Source: Novakomyces olei (Eukaryota > Ascomycota > Novakomycetes > Novakomycetales > Novakomycetaceae). Taken from it: a stretch of 64,000 bases of DNA. The position numbers and the translations under genes are program-made. The stretch lies in assembly GCA_016906335.1 (NCBI GenBank), contig JADEYG010000012.1:1324408-1388407 (forward strand), written 5' to 3'. A model generated the notes under the pieces. That model saw only the letters and a list, made by a program, of their open reading frames with translations, was not told where the DNA came from and searched no databases. Below, piece after piece: positions 43,437 through 52,046 of this stretch (the stretch's first letter is position 1; every line of letters starts with the position of its first letter).

Positions 43437-43937
43437 ATGCAAAACAAGAATTTTCGCTCTGCGTTCCGGATCAACAACAACATGTCGCTTGTTCATGTCA
43501 GAGATGCTATCGTGCCCTGCGAGTATTGCGTGGCAAACTCTTTGCCGTGCCGCTTCGTTCTCGGCACTGCACCGTTTGTGCGTCGCTGTATGGTCTGCGC
43601 GGCACGTCGTACCCGTTGCGAAGGAGGCCGTTTTCTTCATGACAATGAGGAGAACGAGCGCCTTGTTGCCGCGCGTGAAAAACAGCGTGTGAGAGAGCAC
43701 GAGGAGCTGCAGCGTCGCCGCGAAAGACGTCGCGCGCGACAGCGAGCGCAGGAGGAAAGACGTCAGGCACCATTCGAGGTGCATGTAATTGCCGATGACG
43801 GTCCTCCGTCAACAAATTCGATCGTCGGTTCGGTTTCGAGTGCGCTGGCCCAGCGCGATGCGACTATCGCTCGCCTCGAGCGCCGCAACCGTGCGTTGGA
43901 GCGCGAGATTCTTTCGCTCCGTGCCGCTCGTCCGTAA
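43437..43937 (+). CDS. antisense accessory protein in G1: Zn2Cys6-like cluster plus basic coiled coil
   Basis: A 166-residue intact frame lies between the 3' LTR and the end of pol, transcribed opposite to them. Cysteines at 28, 31, 38, 51, 54 and 61 give C-x2-C-x6-C-x12-C-x2-C-x6-C, the spacing of fungal binuclear zinc clusters. Residues 70-110 are Arg/Glu-rich, and 137-163 (LAQRDATIARLERRN..) have heptad-like leucines, so a dimerising DNA- or RNA-binding protein is plausible. The second cluster half (CMVCAARRTRC) is basic, unlike Gal4, where the first half is. TATA at 43380; AATAAAT-type signals after 44060. I know no family for it; a regulator of the element or an antisense inhibitor are both possible. 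Confidence 0.72.
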   Translation: MQNKNFRSAFRINNNMSLVHVRDAIVPCEYCVANSLPCRFVLGTAPFVRRCMVCAARRTRCEGGRFLHDNEENERLVAAREKQRVREHEELQRRRERRRARQRAQEERRQAPFEVHVIADDGPPSTNSIVGSVSSALAQRDATIARLERRNRALEREILSLRAARP

Positions 43938-44165
43938 TTGTGTGCGTGACTCAACAGCCATTCCTCCTTGCGTTGTCCCATATTATTTGTTCGACAAGTA
44001 ATTGAATATGTTTTTTGTATAGTTTTCTCGTAATAATTTAAACAATAATAATCGCGGTATAATCAATAAATCAATAAATCACTTTAAGAGTTGAGTCTTA
44101 GTTTCGCGTGGGTGACGAAAGTTGAAGGTCGTCGCCCGAATAGGGAGCTCGCTTAGCATTCCCAT

Positions 44166-47100
44166 TTAAGAACCAGGTTTGTTCGGGTGTGCACGGTGGA
44201 ATTCGTTTACCAAATCCATGCAGTTGTGTAAATGTTTCGCAGGCTCCCACGTGCGGTCGGAGGCGTCGTAGCCTTTCCAATGCACATAATATTGAAGTTG
44301 CTTGCGTCGGATGCGCGAGTCTAGAACTTGCTCGACTTCCCATTCCGGGTTAGCATCCAATATAACTGGCGGTGGTGGCGCGATCTGTTCTCGCGCGATC
44401 TGCGACACTGCGTTATGTCGCTCTAGCAATGAAGCGTGGAAGACAGGATGTATACGCATTGCCTTCGGTAGTTCCAAGCGATATGCACGCAAACCAACGC
44501 GTGCGATAATCCTAAACGGTCCCAGCTTCTTGGCATCCAGCTTATCGCATGGCCGCGTAGTGCTAATATTTTTTCGCACTAGCCAGACTTGATCGCCAAT
44601 AGCAAAACTTTTGTCGACGCGATGCTCATTTGCAAAGCGCGCCTGGTCGCTGAGAGACTTTTCGATTTCGACTTTCAATAAGCGATGTAGATTCCGTAGG
44701 TATTCGATACGTTCATCCGCGGATGGGCATTGTCGCGAAGATGAAATCGTAAAGCGACATTTCGGGTTGTAGCCGTAAAAAGCGTAAAACGGTGTTGTCT
44801 TTGTAGACGACTGCTCTGAATTGTTGTACGCGAATTGAGCAAAAGGTAACAAATTGACCCAATTGCTTTGCTGATAGTTGCTGTAGATCCTCAGATATTG
44901 CTCTAAGATCTGGTTAAGCCTCTCTGTTTGGCCGTCGCTCTGTGGGTGGTACGCGGTAGACAACTTCTGCTGTATATCGCATTGCGAAAGCAAGTGTCGT
45001 GTAAACTGCGATACAAATACCGAACCCCTGTCAGAGACTATTTCGTCTGGTAGGCCATAGTTGGCAAATACGCGATGGGCGTAAATCAAAGCTAGCTCAG
45101 TAGCCTTAATAGATTCGCGTATTGGTATAAATATTCCGATTTTCGTAAATCGACAGGTGATTACCCATATGGAGTCGTAGGTTTTTTGTGTAATCGCATC
45201 GCGCGACTCCGGTAATTTCACAATGAAGTCCATTGAGATACTTTCCCAGGGTCTCGCTGGTACTCTCAGTGGGTGTAGTAGTCCATACGGTGCATGTCGC
45301 GAAGGCTTGTTTCGCGCACAAGTATCGCACGACTCGACGTAGCTAAATATCTCTTTTCGCATGCGTGGCCAATAGTAGTTTCGCATGACTAAGTCCAACG
45401 TTTTGGCCTGGCCAGGGTGACCCGCGACATGCGAATCATGGCATGTCTGTAGTATAGCTAATCGCAAACGATTGTCGTTTGGGATGTATAGCAAACCCGA
45501 AAACGTTAGAAGACCCTTTTCGTTTATACTGTAGTTTCGCAGATGTTCCGACACTGGCTGCTTGCCGAGGTCCTCCATGACAACCTTGCAAGTCTTGTCT
45601 TTGCCGTAACATTGTTTAATCTGATCATCAATGCCTGTATCTTCTACGGTCGCGAACAGGAAGTGCGATCTGTCCAATAGTGCCATAGTTCGCTCTGGTT
45701 TCTCCTGTTCCTTATCGCCGACATAATCGCTTCGCCTAGACAAGGCATCCGCTTTGTGATTTAGCTTTCCAGCACGGTATTCAATAACGAAATCATAGGA
45801 AGCGATCAATTGCGACCATCGCATCTGTCTACGGCTAAGTACTCTTGCTGTAAGAAAGTACATGAGATTGCGGTGATCCGTATAAATTGTAGTGCGATGT
45901 AACGGACTCTCCAGGTAAACTCGCCATTCGCGAAGACATGCGACAATAGCTAACAGCTCTTTGTCGTAGATATCATAGTTTACTTCCGCGCTAGTCATTT
46001 TTCGCGAGTAGAACGCGATGGGTCTCATTTCGTCGCTGTTGTCTTTCTGCGAGAGAATCCCACCGATCGCGAAGTCCGATGCGTCGGTTTCCAAATAACT
46101 TGGCTTCTGCGGGTCGAAATGCGCAAGGATCGGCGCACCCAGAAAAGCGTTCTTCAGAGTTTGGAAAGAGTCAATGCACTCCTTGGAGAAATTAAACTGC
46201 GCATCCTTCTTCAGTAAGCGGGTGAGAGGGATGGTAATTTTGCTGTAGTTTGCAATAAATCTGCGATAGTAATTTGATAGGCCTAAGAACGACATAACGT
46301 CTTTCGCGTTCTTGGGTTCAGGCCATGTCTCAATAGAATCAACTTTCGCTTTCTCCATAGACACTCCTTTCGTAGAGACAACAAAGCCTAGGAACTCTGT
46401 CGTGTCTGTGTGGAACTCGCATTTCTCTAGTTTCACAAATAAGTTTGCTTTGCGAAGTCGTTTCAGTACTTCGCGAACATGCGTCACATGCTCCTCCTCG
46501 GTGTCCGAATAGATCAAGATGTCGTCCAAGTATACAACAGCAAAGCGATCCAGACAATCGCGTAATGTGTCGTTCGCAAGAGCTTGGAAAGATGCCGGGG
46601 CGTTCGTGAGCCCGAAAGGCATAACCTGATATTCGTAATGTCCATAACGCGTACGGAAGGCGGTTTTCCACTCGTCGCCTTCGCGTATACGGACAAGATT
46701 ATACGCGCCACGGAGATCTAATCGCGTAAATATCGTCGACTGACGAATGCGATCCAATAGCTCCGATATGAGCGGCAGCGCATAGCGATTTTTGACAGTT
46801 ACCGCGTTTAGCCCGCGATAATCTACGCACAGTCTCAGCGAACCGTCCTTCTTTTTCACAAAAAGAATTGGAGCCCCCGCGGGCGATGAAGACGGCCTAA
46901 TGAATCCCTTCGCTAGATTGTCTTTAATGTAGTCGCGTAGTGTTTGTAGCTCGCGTTCGGCCAGAGGATATATAGGCCCGAACGGCGGCTTCGCGCCTTC
47001 TGTCAACGGTATTGCGTGATCCCACGCCTGATGCTGTGGTAGAATGTCTGCATTTCTTTTCTCAAAAAGATCGCGAAAGTCTGCATACTCGGGAGGTATA

Positions 47101-47645
47101 GCGACGTTTTTGTCCTCGCTTTTAGCGTCGGTCGCGTATACGCACAGCAATCCCGAGTCGTTGCCTCGCGATAGCTTAGCAAATTCCGTCGCACTGATTT
47201 GCGATGGTTCGTCTTGTGCCTCGGGCTTCTTGAGGCAGTTTGCTAAGCAATAGGAAGACTCGAATTCGACTTTTGCACGTCTCCATGCAATCCTTGGCTC
47301 ATGTTTGTCGAGCCATGGCTTTCCTAAAATAACGTCGTGTCCAGAGAGCGGTATCACGTTAAACATCATAGTCTCGCGATGTTCGCCTATGGTGACCTCC
47401 ATGTTTTCAGTCTGGAAGCGAACACCTCCGGTGCGAATCGCTCTTCCATCCACAACTCGTAGTGGCTCAATCTTCGCCTTCTTCGTTATATCGATTATGC
47501 TTCTCGTAGCAAGGCTCTGGCTGATAAAATTCGACGTCGCGCCTGAGTCGATCAGCGCCTTCGCGTCCAGCTGGCCCTTGCTAGTTCTCAAATTTGCAGT
47601 AACTGTGAGATGTATTCCTCTGTCAGGTTCGGGTACCACTGACAT
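44166..47645 (-). CDS. G1 Pol: protease, RT, RNase H, integrase, chromodomain
   Basis: 1159 residues from the first ATG; in life probably made as a Gag-Pol fusion entered by -1 frameshift near 47711, the pol frame being open back to about 47763. Order: protease ALIDSGATSNF, RT with FTRLDLRGAYNLVRI and YLDDILIYS (Y372), RNase H (ETDASDFAIGG, DIYDKELLA), integrase zinc site (HDSHVAGHPG..CDTCARNK), core (SMDFIVKL, VSDRGSVFVSQF, YHPQSDGQTERLNQ), and a C-terminal chromodomain (WEVEQVLDSRI..YYVHWKGYDASDRTWEP). The chromodomain, which steers integration to marked chromatin in this clade, places G1 among chromoviruses. No lesion seen. Confidence 0.95.
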   Translation of the reverse strand: MSVVPEPDRGIHLTVTANLRTSKGQLDAKALIDSGATSNFISQSLATRSIIDITKKAKIEPLRVVDGRAIRTGGVRFQTENMEVTIGEHRETMMFNVIPLSGHDVILGKPWLDKHEPRIAWRRAKVEFESSYCLANCLKKPEAQDEPSQISATEFAKLSRGNDSGLLCVYATDAKSEDKNVAIPPEYADFRDLFEKRNADILPQHQAWDHAIPLTEGAKPPFGPIYPLAERELQTLRDYIKDNLAKGFIRPSSSPAGAPILFVKKKDGSLRLCVDYRGLNAVTVKNRYALPLISELLDRIRQSTIFTRLDLRGAYNLVRIREGDEWKTAFRTRYGHYEYQVMPFGLTNAPASFQALANDTLRDCLDRFAVVYLDDILIYSDTEEEHVTHVREVLKRLRKANLFVKLEKCEFHTDTTEFLGFVVSTKGVSMEKAKVDSIETWPEPKNAKDVMSFLGLSNYYRRFIANYSKITIPLTRLLKKDAQFNFSKECIDSFQTLKNAFLGAPILAHFDPQKPSYLETDASDFAIGGILSQKDNSDEMRPIAFYSRKMTSAEVNYDIYDKELLAIVACLREWRVYLESPLHRTTIYTDHRNLMYFLTARVLSRRQMRWSQLIASYDFVIEYRAGKLNHKADALSRRSDYVGDKEQEKPERTMALLDRSHFLFATVEDTGIDDQIKQCYGKDKTCKVVMEDLGKQPVSEHLRNYSINEKGLLTFSGLLYIPNDNRLRLAILQTCHDSHVAGHPGQAKTLDLVMRNYYWPRMRKEIFSYVESCDTCARNKPSRHAPYGLLHPLRVPARPWESISMDFIVKLPESRDAITQKTYDSIWVITCRFTKIGIFIPIRESIKATELALIYAHRVFANYGLPDEIVSDRGSVFVSQFTRHLLSQCDIQQKLSTAYHPQSDGQTERLNQILEQYLRIYSNYQQSNWVNLLPFAQFAYNNSEQSSTKTTPFYAFYGYNPKCRFTISSSRQCPSADERIEYLRNLHRLLKVEIEKSLSDQARFANEHRVDKSFAIGDQVWLVRKNISTTRPCDKLDAKKLGPFRIIARVGLRAYRLELPKAMRIHPVFHASLLERHNAVSQIAREQIAPPPPVILDANPEWEVEQVLDSRIRRKQLQYYVHWKGYDASDRTWEPAKHLHNCMDLVNEFHRAHPNKPGS

Positions 47646-47672
47646 CACCTCCGAAAGCCTCGTGTCATTAAC

Positions 47673-47717
47673 GCCCAGATCAGGCCTTTCTTTTAGACCT
47701 GGGCTCTCGCTTTTCCC
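47673..47717 (-). promoter_or_regulatory. -1 ribosomal frameshift signal, gag to pol of G1
   Basis: The minus strand has the slippery heptamer G GGA AAA in the gag frame (47717-47711), a six-base spacer GCGAGA, then a nine-pair stem GCCCAGGTC/GATCTGGGC (47704-47696 with 47681-47673; one G.U pair) closing a 14-base loop that holds the gag stop TAA. Slippage by -1 leads straight into the pol frame. Confidence 0.8.
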
Positions 47718-48640
47718 GGTTCCGTGATACTGTCCATAACCACCGAGATGCGTTGCTCATAATTGCGTTGCTTCTGTTTGCAATCACGTGCGCGATGACC
47801 TTCGCGTCCGCACGTAAAACATCTGTTCTCTTTCTTTCGACGCTGGCGTTCGTCGCTGGTAATGCTCTTCTTTTCGTAACTGGTAGCATCTACCTCCATG
47901 GGAGTGTATCCTTTGTTCGCGATCGTCGCGCCCCTATAGCCTGAAGCGCCCTTGGCGTTCGTACGGCTAGCGTTTTCGTAGTAACGATCCGACAACCTTT
48001 CGTCCACGCGTACAGACTTCTCAATTAAGTCTGACAATGTACGCGATTTTTCCAACCGAGATAATTCGTCCTTAATTCGATCTTTCAATCCTTGATAATA
48101 TTCGTAGCGTAAACTGTGATCGCTAAAATCCAAGTGCGAAGTGATCTGCTGAAAACGCGAAGTATACTCAGCAACAGATCCTCGCTGTTTGAGCAATGCT
48201 AGCTCCCGCTCAGCCTGACTAATGCGGTCGACGCTCCCAAATGTCGTGGAGAGCTCGTCGCAAAACAGGGCAAAGTCACTGGTAATTAGGCTTTCATCGT
48301 GGTCGCGCAAGTGGGGTTCAAACCACGCAAAAGCGGCACCGCGCAGATAAGATACCGCAAACAGGACCTTCGCTTCGTCGTTGCGAAACTCATGTGGCTT
48401 GAGTCTCACGTATAAGCGAACCTGTGCAAGGAAAGTATCCACCGATCTGCGATCACCTCTGAATGTATCCGGCTTCGAAATGCTTGGCCCTTCGCTGACT
48501 CCTGATCGTCGAGATCCCCGGGATCCCATTTCCTGGCGAAGGCCTTCAATAACCGATTTGTCCTTAACGCGCTCCTCTTGGAGCGACGCGATCTGCGCCT
48601 GCAGCGTCTGCAGAAACGCGTTCAAGTCCTCTTGACTCAT
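47693..48640 (-). CDS. G1 Gag
   Basis: 315 residues with an ATG at 48640. Parts: N-terminal coiled coil (LNAFLQTLQAQIASLQEERV), a retrotransposon gag domain (FLAQVRLYVRLKP, GAAFAWFEPHLRDH, SVAEYTSRFQQI, FYQGLKD-like YYQGLKDRIKDEL) and one CCHC knuckle CFTCGREGHRARDC near the C-terminus. It forms the particle shell. The stop lies in the loop of the frameshift hairpin. Confidence 0.93.
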   Translation of the reverse strand: MSQEDLNAFLQTLQAQIASLQEERVKDKSVIEGLRQEMGSRGSRRSGVSEGPSISKPDTFRGDRRSVDTFLAQVRLYVRLKPHEFRNDEAKVLFAVSYLRGAAFAWFEPHLRDHDESLITSDFALFCDELSTTFGSVDRISQAERELALLKQRGSVAEYTSRFQQITSHLDFSDHSLRYEYYQGLKDRIKDELSRLEKSRTLSDLIEKSVRVDERLSDRYYENASRTNAKGASGYRGATIANKGYTPMEVDATSYEKKSITSDERQRRKKENRCFTCGREGHRARDCKQKQRNYEQRISVVMDSITEPGKARAQV

Positions 48641-48794
48641 CGTAATTCAATAATTCGTTTGTGCTGCTAAACCGTAGCAAAGCACCCTTCGTCGCAACAA
48701 CTTAGTGCGAAATAAAACTTGTAAATCGAAATTTGTGTACGCCTCCGTGCGTGACACCTTTCAACGCCGTGTAAATCTGTAGCTTAGACGAGCT

Positions 48795-48808
48795 CACGGG
48801 CTTATAAT
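48795..48808 (-). other. G1 self-primer binding site
   Basis: The minus strand reads ATTATAAGCCCGTG two bases after the 5' LTR. The exact complement occurs in the LTR (49065-49078), about 30 bases downstream of a TATA-like TACATAG (49108-49101), i.e. at the expected 5' end of the transcript. There is no tRNA-type TGG primer site. This is the Tf1-type self-priming layout. Confidence 0.75.
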
Positions 48809-48810
48809 AG

Positions 48811-49516
48811 TGTAAGGTGGCCCTTAGAGGGGGGCACCGCGGTGTAAACTCGCGTGTCGCTACAGGCGAACACGGACTGTCCTTTGCGAGACCGCTCGAC
48901 AAAGGAAGTTCAATCGGGTACCGCGCGAAGCGAGTACCGAGAAACGGGAACGTAGACTTGCGCCCGGCGCAAGAACTAAGGAAAAGGAAAAGGACGTTGT
49001 CCTTGAAAAGGCGACGGCGCTTCTCTAAAGCTTACCTGCTACAAGGTTATGTAGCAACTTTGAGATTATAAGCCCGTGGAGAGAGTTCTCTCCATGGGCG
49101 ACTATGTAGACTATCCTATGAGGCTTAGCGGCTCGCTTAGCCACTTCGCGGCCTAAGCCTCATCCCACCACGATCTCAATGCGATGGTCCCAGACCATCC
49201 GCATTGGGAAAGCGGTGGCGAGCTATGAACTCTATGGATCGATCTATCTAGCTTCGTAGCGATGCGCGATCGCTACTACTACTGTCATGCGCCGCGACGT
49301 GCCTACGTCGCGCGGGCATGGACGTGGACCTGCTTCGCGCGAGCCAGGTCCAACCTGCTCGCGAGCTAGGCCACTTACGCGCTTCGCGCGAGTAATGTCC
49401 AACATTACCTCGCGCGAGCTATTTAGATCTATCTAGCCTGAAGTCATCGCCTTTGGCGCTACAGGACTTCAGGCGTCGTTCGCTGTCGTGGTTCACGCGA
49501 GGCGGGGATCATGACA
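48811..49516 (-). repeat. G1 5' LTR (706 bp)
   Basis: Same length and, as far as read, one base different from the LTR at 42612. It carries the promoter for gag/pol on the minus strand (TATA-like TACATAG near 49101-49108) and the 14-mer at 49065-49078. Confidence 0.95.
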
Positions 49517-49664
49517 AAAGGCCATGTAATTCAAGTCTATTTTTGATTTTAATTCTCCACTCCAGATAGGAATGCCAATCTTTCAATTGAGGGATGACTC
49601 CAAGAATAATAGTATTATTTCTGATGCTAGATGCCTGTCCGGGGGTGACATTGACATCAGCCAT
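49517..49664 (-). CDS. copia Gag, 5' part (gene split by G1)
   Basis: It starts at the ATG at 49664 (MADVNVTPGQASSIRN) and runs through VIPQLKDWHSYLEWRIKIKN to the G1 duplication. Joined across G1 with one AAAGG removed, the frame continues exactly into the part at 42606 (148 + 806 bases, 318 codons). Confidence 0.88.
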
Positions 49665-49745
49665 TTGAGCTTTGAATAAGAGAAATAGTTTTATTAAAAG
49701 ACAGCGAGCGGTATCTTGAGTTTGAAATTCAACAATCACCTTCCA

Positions 49746-49756
49746 GGCTCATAACC
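49746..49756 (-). other. copia primer binding site matching the initiator-tRNA anticodon arm
   Basis: The plus strand reads GGCTCATAACC, directly abutting the LTR. This is the anticodon stem-loop sequence of eukaryotic initiator tRNA-Met (CAT anticodon), not its 3' end. It is the half-tRNA priming layout known from Drosophila copia and yeast Ty5. Confidence 0.75.
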
Positions 49757-49971
49757 TGTTGAATATAGAAGGTTGGAATTTGCTCTTATGGTAGATTAAA
49801 TGAATTAGATACTCTAGATTGCTTCAGCTGAATCCCCCCCGAGGGTGTGAGGGTTCGCTTGAGCTATATATATGTAACTATGTATTTTTGAGTGAGTATT
49901 CTGTAAAGCTAAAAGTCAAACAACTGACACTCATGGTTGAGTTGTCTTAGCCGGTCAGTGAGTCGGCGAGT

Positions 49972-50054
<83 letters not shown>

Positions 50055-50081
50055 AGGGGATAATAGATTCATATTTCAACA
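49757..50081 (-). repeat. copia 5' LTR (325 bp)
   Basis: Counterpart of 37820-38153; shorter by nine bases in the (ATT)n run (49975-50053). Followed by the duplication TAATG (50082-50086). Confidence 0.93.
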
Positions 50082-50260
50082 TAATGTATGGAGAAATAAT
50101 GTATGGTATAGTAATATATGGTATTATAATGTATAGGAATAATGTATAATAATGTATGGTATAGTAATATATGGTATTAATGTATGGTGATTAATATATG
50201 GGGGAATACTGTATGGTGTTAATATATGGTGTATAGTGGAGTCATGTAATAAGATTATAT
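50082..50260 (+). repeat. ATAATGTATGG minisatellite, right part after copia
   Basis: Continuation of the array at 37605-37819: units like ATAATGTATGGTATAGTA and TTAATATATGGGGGA. Confidence 0.8.
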
Positions 50261-50493
50261 GGGATTTTTTAATCAGGGTTAGGGTTATTTCTGATAGAAT
50301 GGAGTAGAGAAATATATTGAGATTGTTGGATAAAGAAAGGGAGGAGGAGAGTTGGAGTTGAAATAGGAGGTAGAGGGAAATAGAAATAGAAAATGGAAAT
50401 AGAGTTATGTACTAGTTGGCAAGAAAGGGTTGAAAAAGGAGATTTATTGTATGAAAGATTGTTTTAATGTTGTATAGTATTGTATAGAATTAT
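50261..50493 (+). repeat. subtelomeric tail segment with TTAGGG, copy 1
   Basis: CAGGGTTAGGGTTATTTC is followed by GGAGTAGAGAAATATATTGAG, GGATAAAGAAAGG, GGAGAGTTGGAGTTGA and a GGTTGAAAAAGGAGA purine-rich stretch. It is repeated at 53241 and 56531. Confidence 0.8.
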
Positions 50494-50701
50494 CTAGATA
50501 TATTCAAGACGGAATTATGGCGAAATTCCATTTTTATGTAATGTGATTCTTATTATGTATAATTCTAGTCAGGGTTTTCGCTTTTCCTTTACGCCATAAT
50601 TCCATTTCGAAAAATAATTAATGTATGAGGGGGGGGTCATGCCAATTTCCTTAGCATTCCCGCGAATTATGGCGTAATTCTAATAAGAATGGTAGGAGAA
50701 A
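50494..50701 (+). repeat. foldback R element, 5' half only (R2)
   Basis: CTAGATATATTCAAGACGG to GGTAGGAGAAA, 208 bases, then R3 starts. It is nearly identical to the first 208 bases of R3, so this is a tandem duplication of the 5' half. Confidence 0.85.
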
Positions 50702-51090
50702 CTAGATATATTCAAGACGGAATTATGGCGAAATTCCATTTTTATGTAATGCGATTCTTATTATGTATAATTCTAGTCAGGGTTTTCGCTTTTCCTTTAC
50801 GCCATAATTCCATTTCGAAAAATAATTAATGTATGAGGGGGGGGGTCATGCCAATTTCCTTAGCATTCCCGCGAATTATGGCGTAATTCTAATAAGAATG
50901 GTAGGAGAAACGTGGAGGCAGGGTTTTTTAGGGAGAATTTTCCGACTAAATTCCAAATTATAATATGGGAAATTGCGCGGGAATGCTAAGGAAATTGGCA
51001 TAAACGGGGGTAAGAACGACGTAAGAGCAAAAATAGTTTCCGCCTTAATTCCAAAACATTGGCAAACCATATTGCGGCGAGGGTAGGGTT
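50702..51090 (+). repeat. foldback R element, full length (R3)
   Basis: Starts CTAGATATATTC, ends GCGAGGGTAGGGTT. Hairpin I pairs GGAATTATGGCG with CGCCATAATTCC. Hairpin II pairs CCAATTTCCTTAGCATTCCC with its complement about 100 bases on. Confidence 0.88.
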
Positions 51091-51317
51091 ATTGAATTTA
51101 TAAATATAATTATTATACAAGATGGGCTACACATATTATAGTTATCTGATAATATAATATAAATATTATAGAGAGGGCAACATAGTAATAAAAGTATAAT
51201 AAGAAAAACGTGAGAAAAATAAGAAAAATTAAGAGTGTGTAGTCCATGTGTAGAGGTGACAAAACGTCGAATGAACAAGTGTTTTTACAAAAAGTGTATG
51301 GTTGGATAGAGGGGAGC
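51091..51317 (+). repeat. U segment, partial, cut by R4
   Basis: Same as 37263 onward up to GGATAGAGGGGAG, where R4 begins. In the other copies the sequence continues CAGTAGGAGTG. Confidence 0.8.
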
Positions 51318-51705
51318 CTAGATATATTCAAACCGGAATTATGGCGAAATTCCATTTTTATGTAATGTGATTCTTATTATGTATAATTCTAGTCAGGGTT
51401 TTCGCTTTTCCTTTACGCCATAATTCCATTTCGAAAAATAATTAATGTATGAGGGGGGGGTCATGCCAATTTCCTTAGCATTCCCGCGAATTATGGCGTA
51501 ATTCTAATAAGAATGGTAGGAGAAACGTGGAGGCAGGGTTTTTTAGGGAGAATTTTCCGACTAAATTCCAAATTATAATATGGGAAATTGCGCGGGAATG
51601 CTAAGGAAATTGGCATAAACGGGGGTAAGAACGACGTAAGAGCAAAAATAGTTTCCGCCTTAATTCCAAAACATTGGCAAACCATATTGCGGCGAGGGTA
51701 GGGTT
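51318..51705 (+). repeat. foldback R element, full length (R4)
   Basis: Near-identical to R3 and R5 with both hairpins intact. Ends GCGAGGGTAGGGTT. Confidence 0.88.
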
Positions 51706-52046
51706 GCTGAATTTATAAAATATAATTATTATACAAGATGGTCTACACATATTATAGCTATCTGATAATATAATAAAAATATTATAGAGAGAGCCCCATA
51801 GTAATAAAGTATAATAAGAAAAACGTCAGAAAAATAAGAAAAATTAAGAGTGTGTAGTCCATGTGTAGAGGTGACAAAACGTCGAATGAACAAGTGTTTT
51901 TACAAAAAGTGTATGGTTGGATAGAGGGGTGCAGTAGGAGTGTAAATATATACTTGTTTACAAGATTGGATTAGTAATTATGGAGATATATGGGTTTAAA
52001 GATTTATAAAAAGCTCATGACGGCGCAGGATGCATTTTATGTGGCA
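51706..52046 (+). repeat. U segment, full copy
   Basis: Landmarks as at 37263: TATCTGATAATATAATA, TGTAGTCCATGTGTAGAGG, GATTTATAAAAAGCTCATG, TGCATTTTATGTGGCATT. Confidence 0.8.

Larger units (their letters stand above)
42612..49516 (-). mobile_element. Ty3/gypsy chromovirus G1, complete, inserted into copia gag
   Basis: A 6905-bp minus-strand element. Both LTRs are 706 bp and seem to differ at one base (GGGGAGC versus GGGGGGC near 42635 and 48834). The target-site duplication AAAGG (42607-42611 and 49517-49521) is perfect. The polypurine tract AAAGGGGGGATAG adjoins the left LTR and a self-primer site lies two bases from the right LTR. Gag, Pol with chromodomain, and an extra plus-strand gene are all open. 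It is probably a recent, possibly still active insertion. Confidence 0.97.
37820..50081 (-). mobile_element. Ty1/copia LTR retrotransposon, complete but split by G1
   Basis: It lies on the minus strand. LTRs (TGTTGAA..TTCAACA) lie at 37820-38153 and 49757-50081 and appear to differ mainly in the number of ATT triplets. The 5-bp duplication TAATG flanks both ends. Without G1 and its duplicated AAAGG the element is 5352 bp, normal for the group. Gag and Pol share one frame separated by a TGA. The polypurine tract is next to the left LTR (CAAGGGGAG on the minus strand) and a primer site next to the right LTR. Near-identical LTRs and an open Pol frame indicate a young insertion, disabled later when G1 entered its gag. 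Confidence 0.95.

Noticed and set aside
50876-51070. Identical 64-codon minus frames in R copies (also at 51491 and 55265)
   Set aside because: They are the same non-coding foldback repeat read three times; identity reflects recent duplication, and the frame is absent from R1 and R6.
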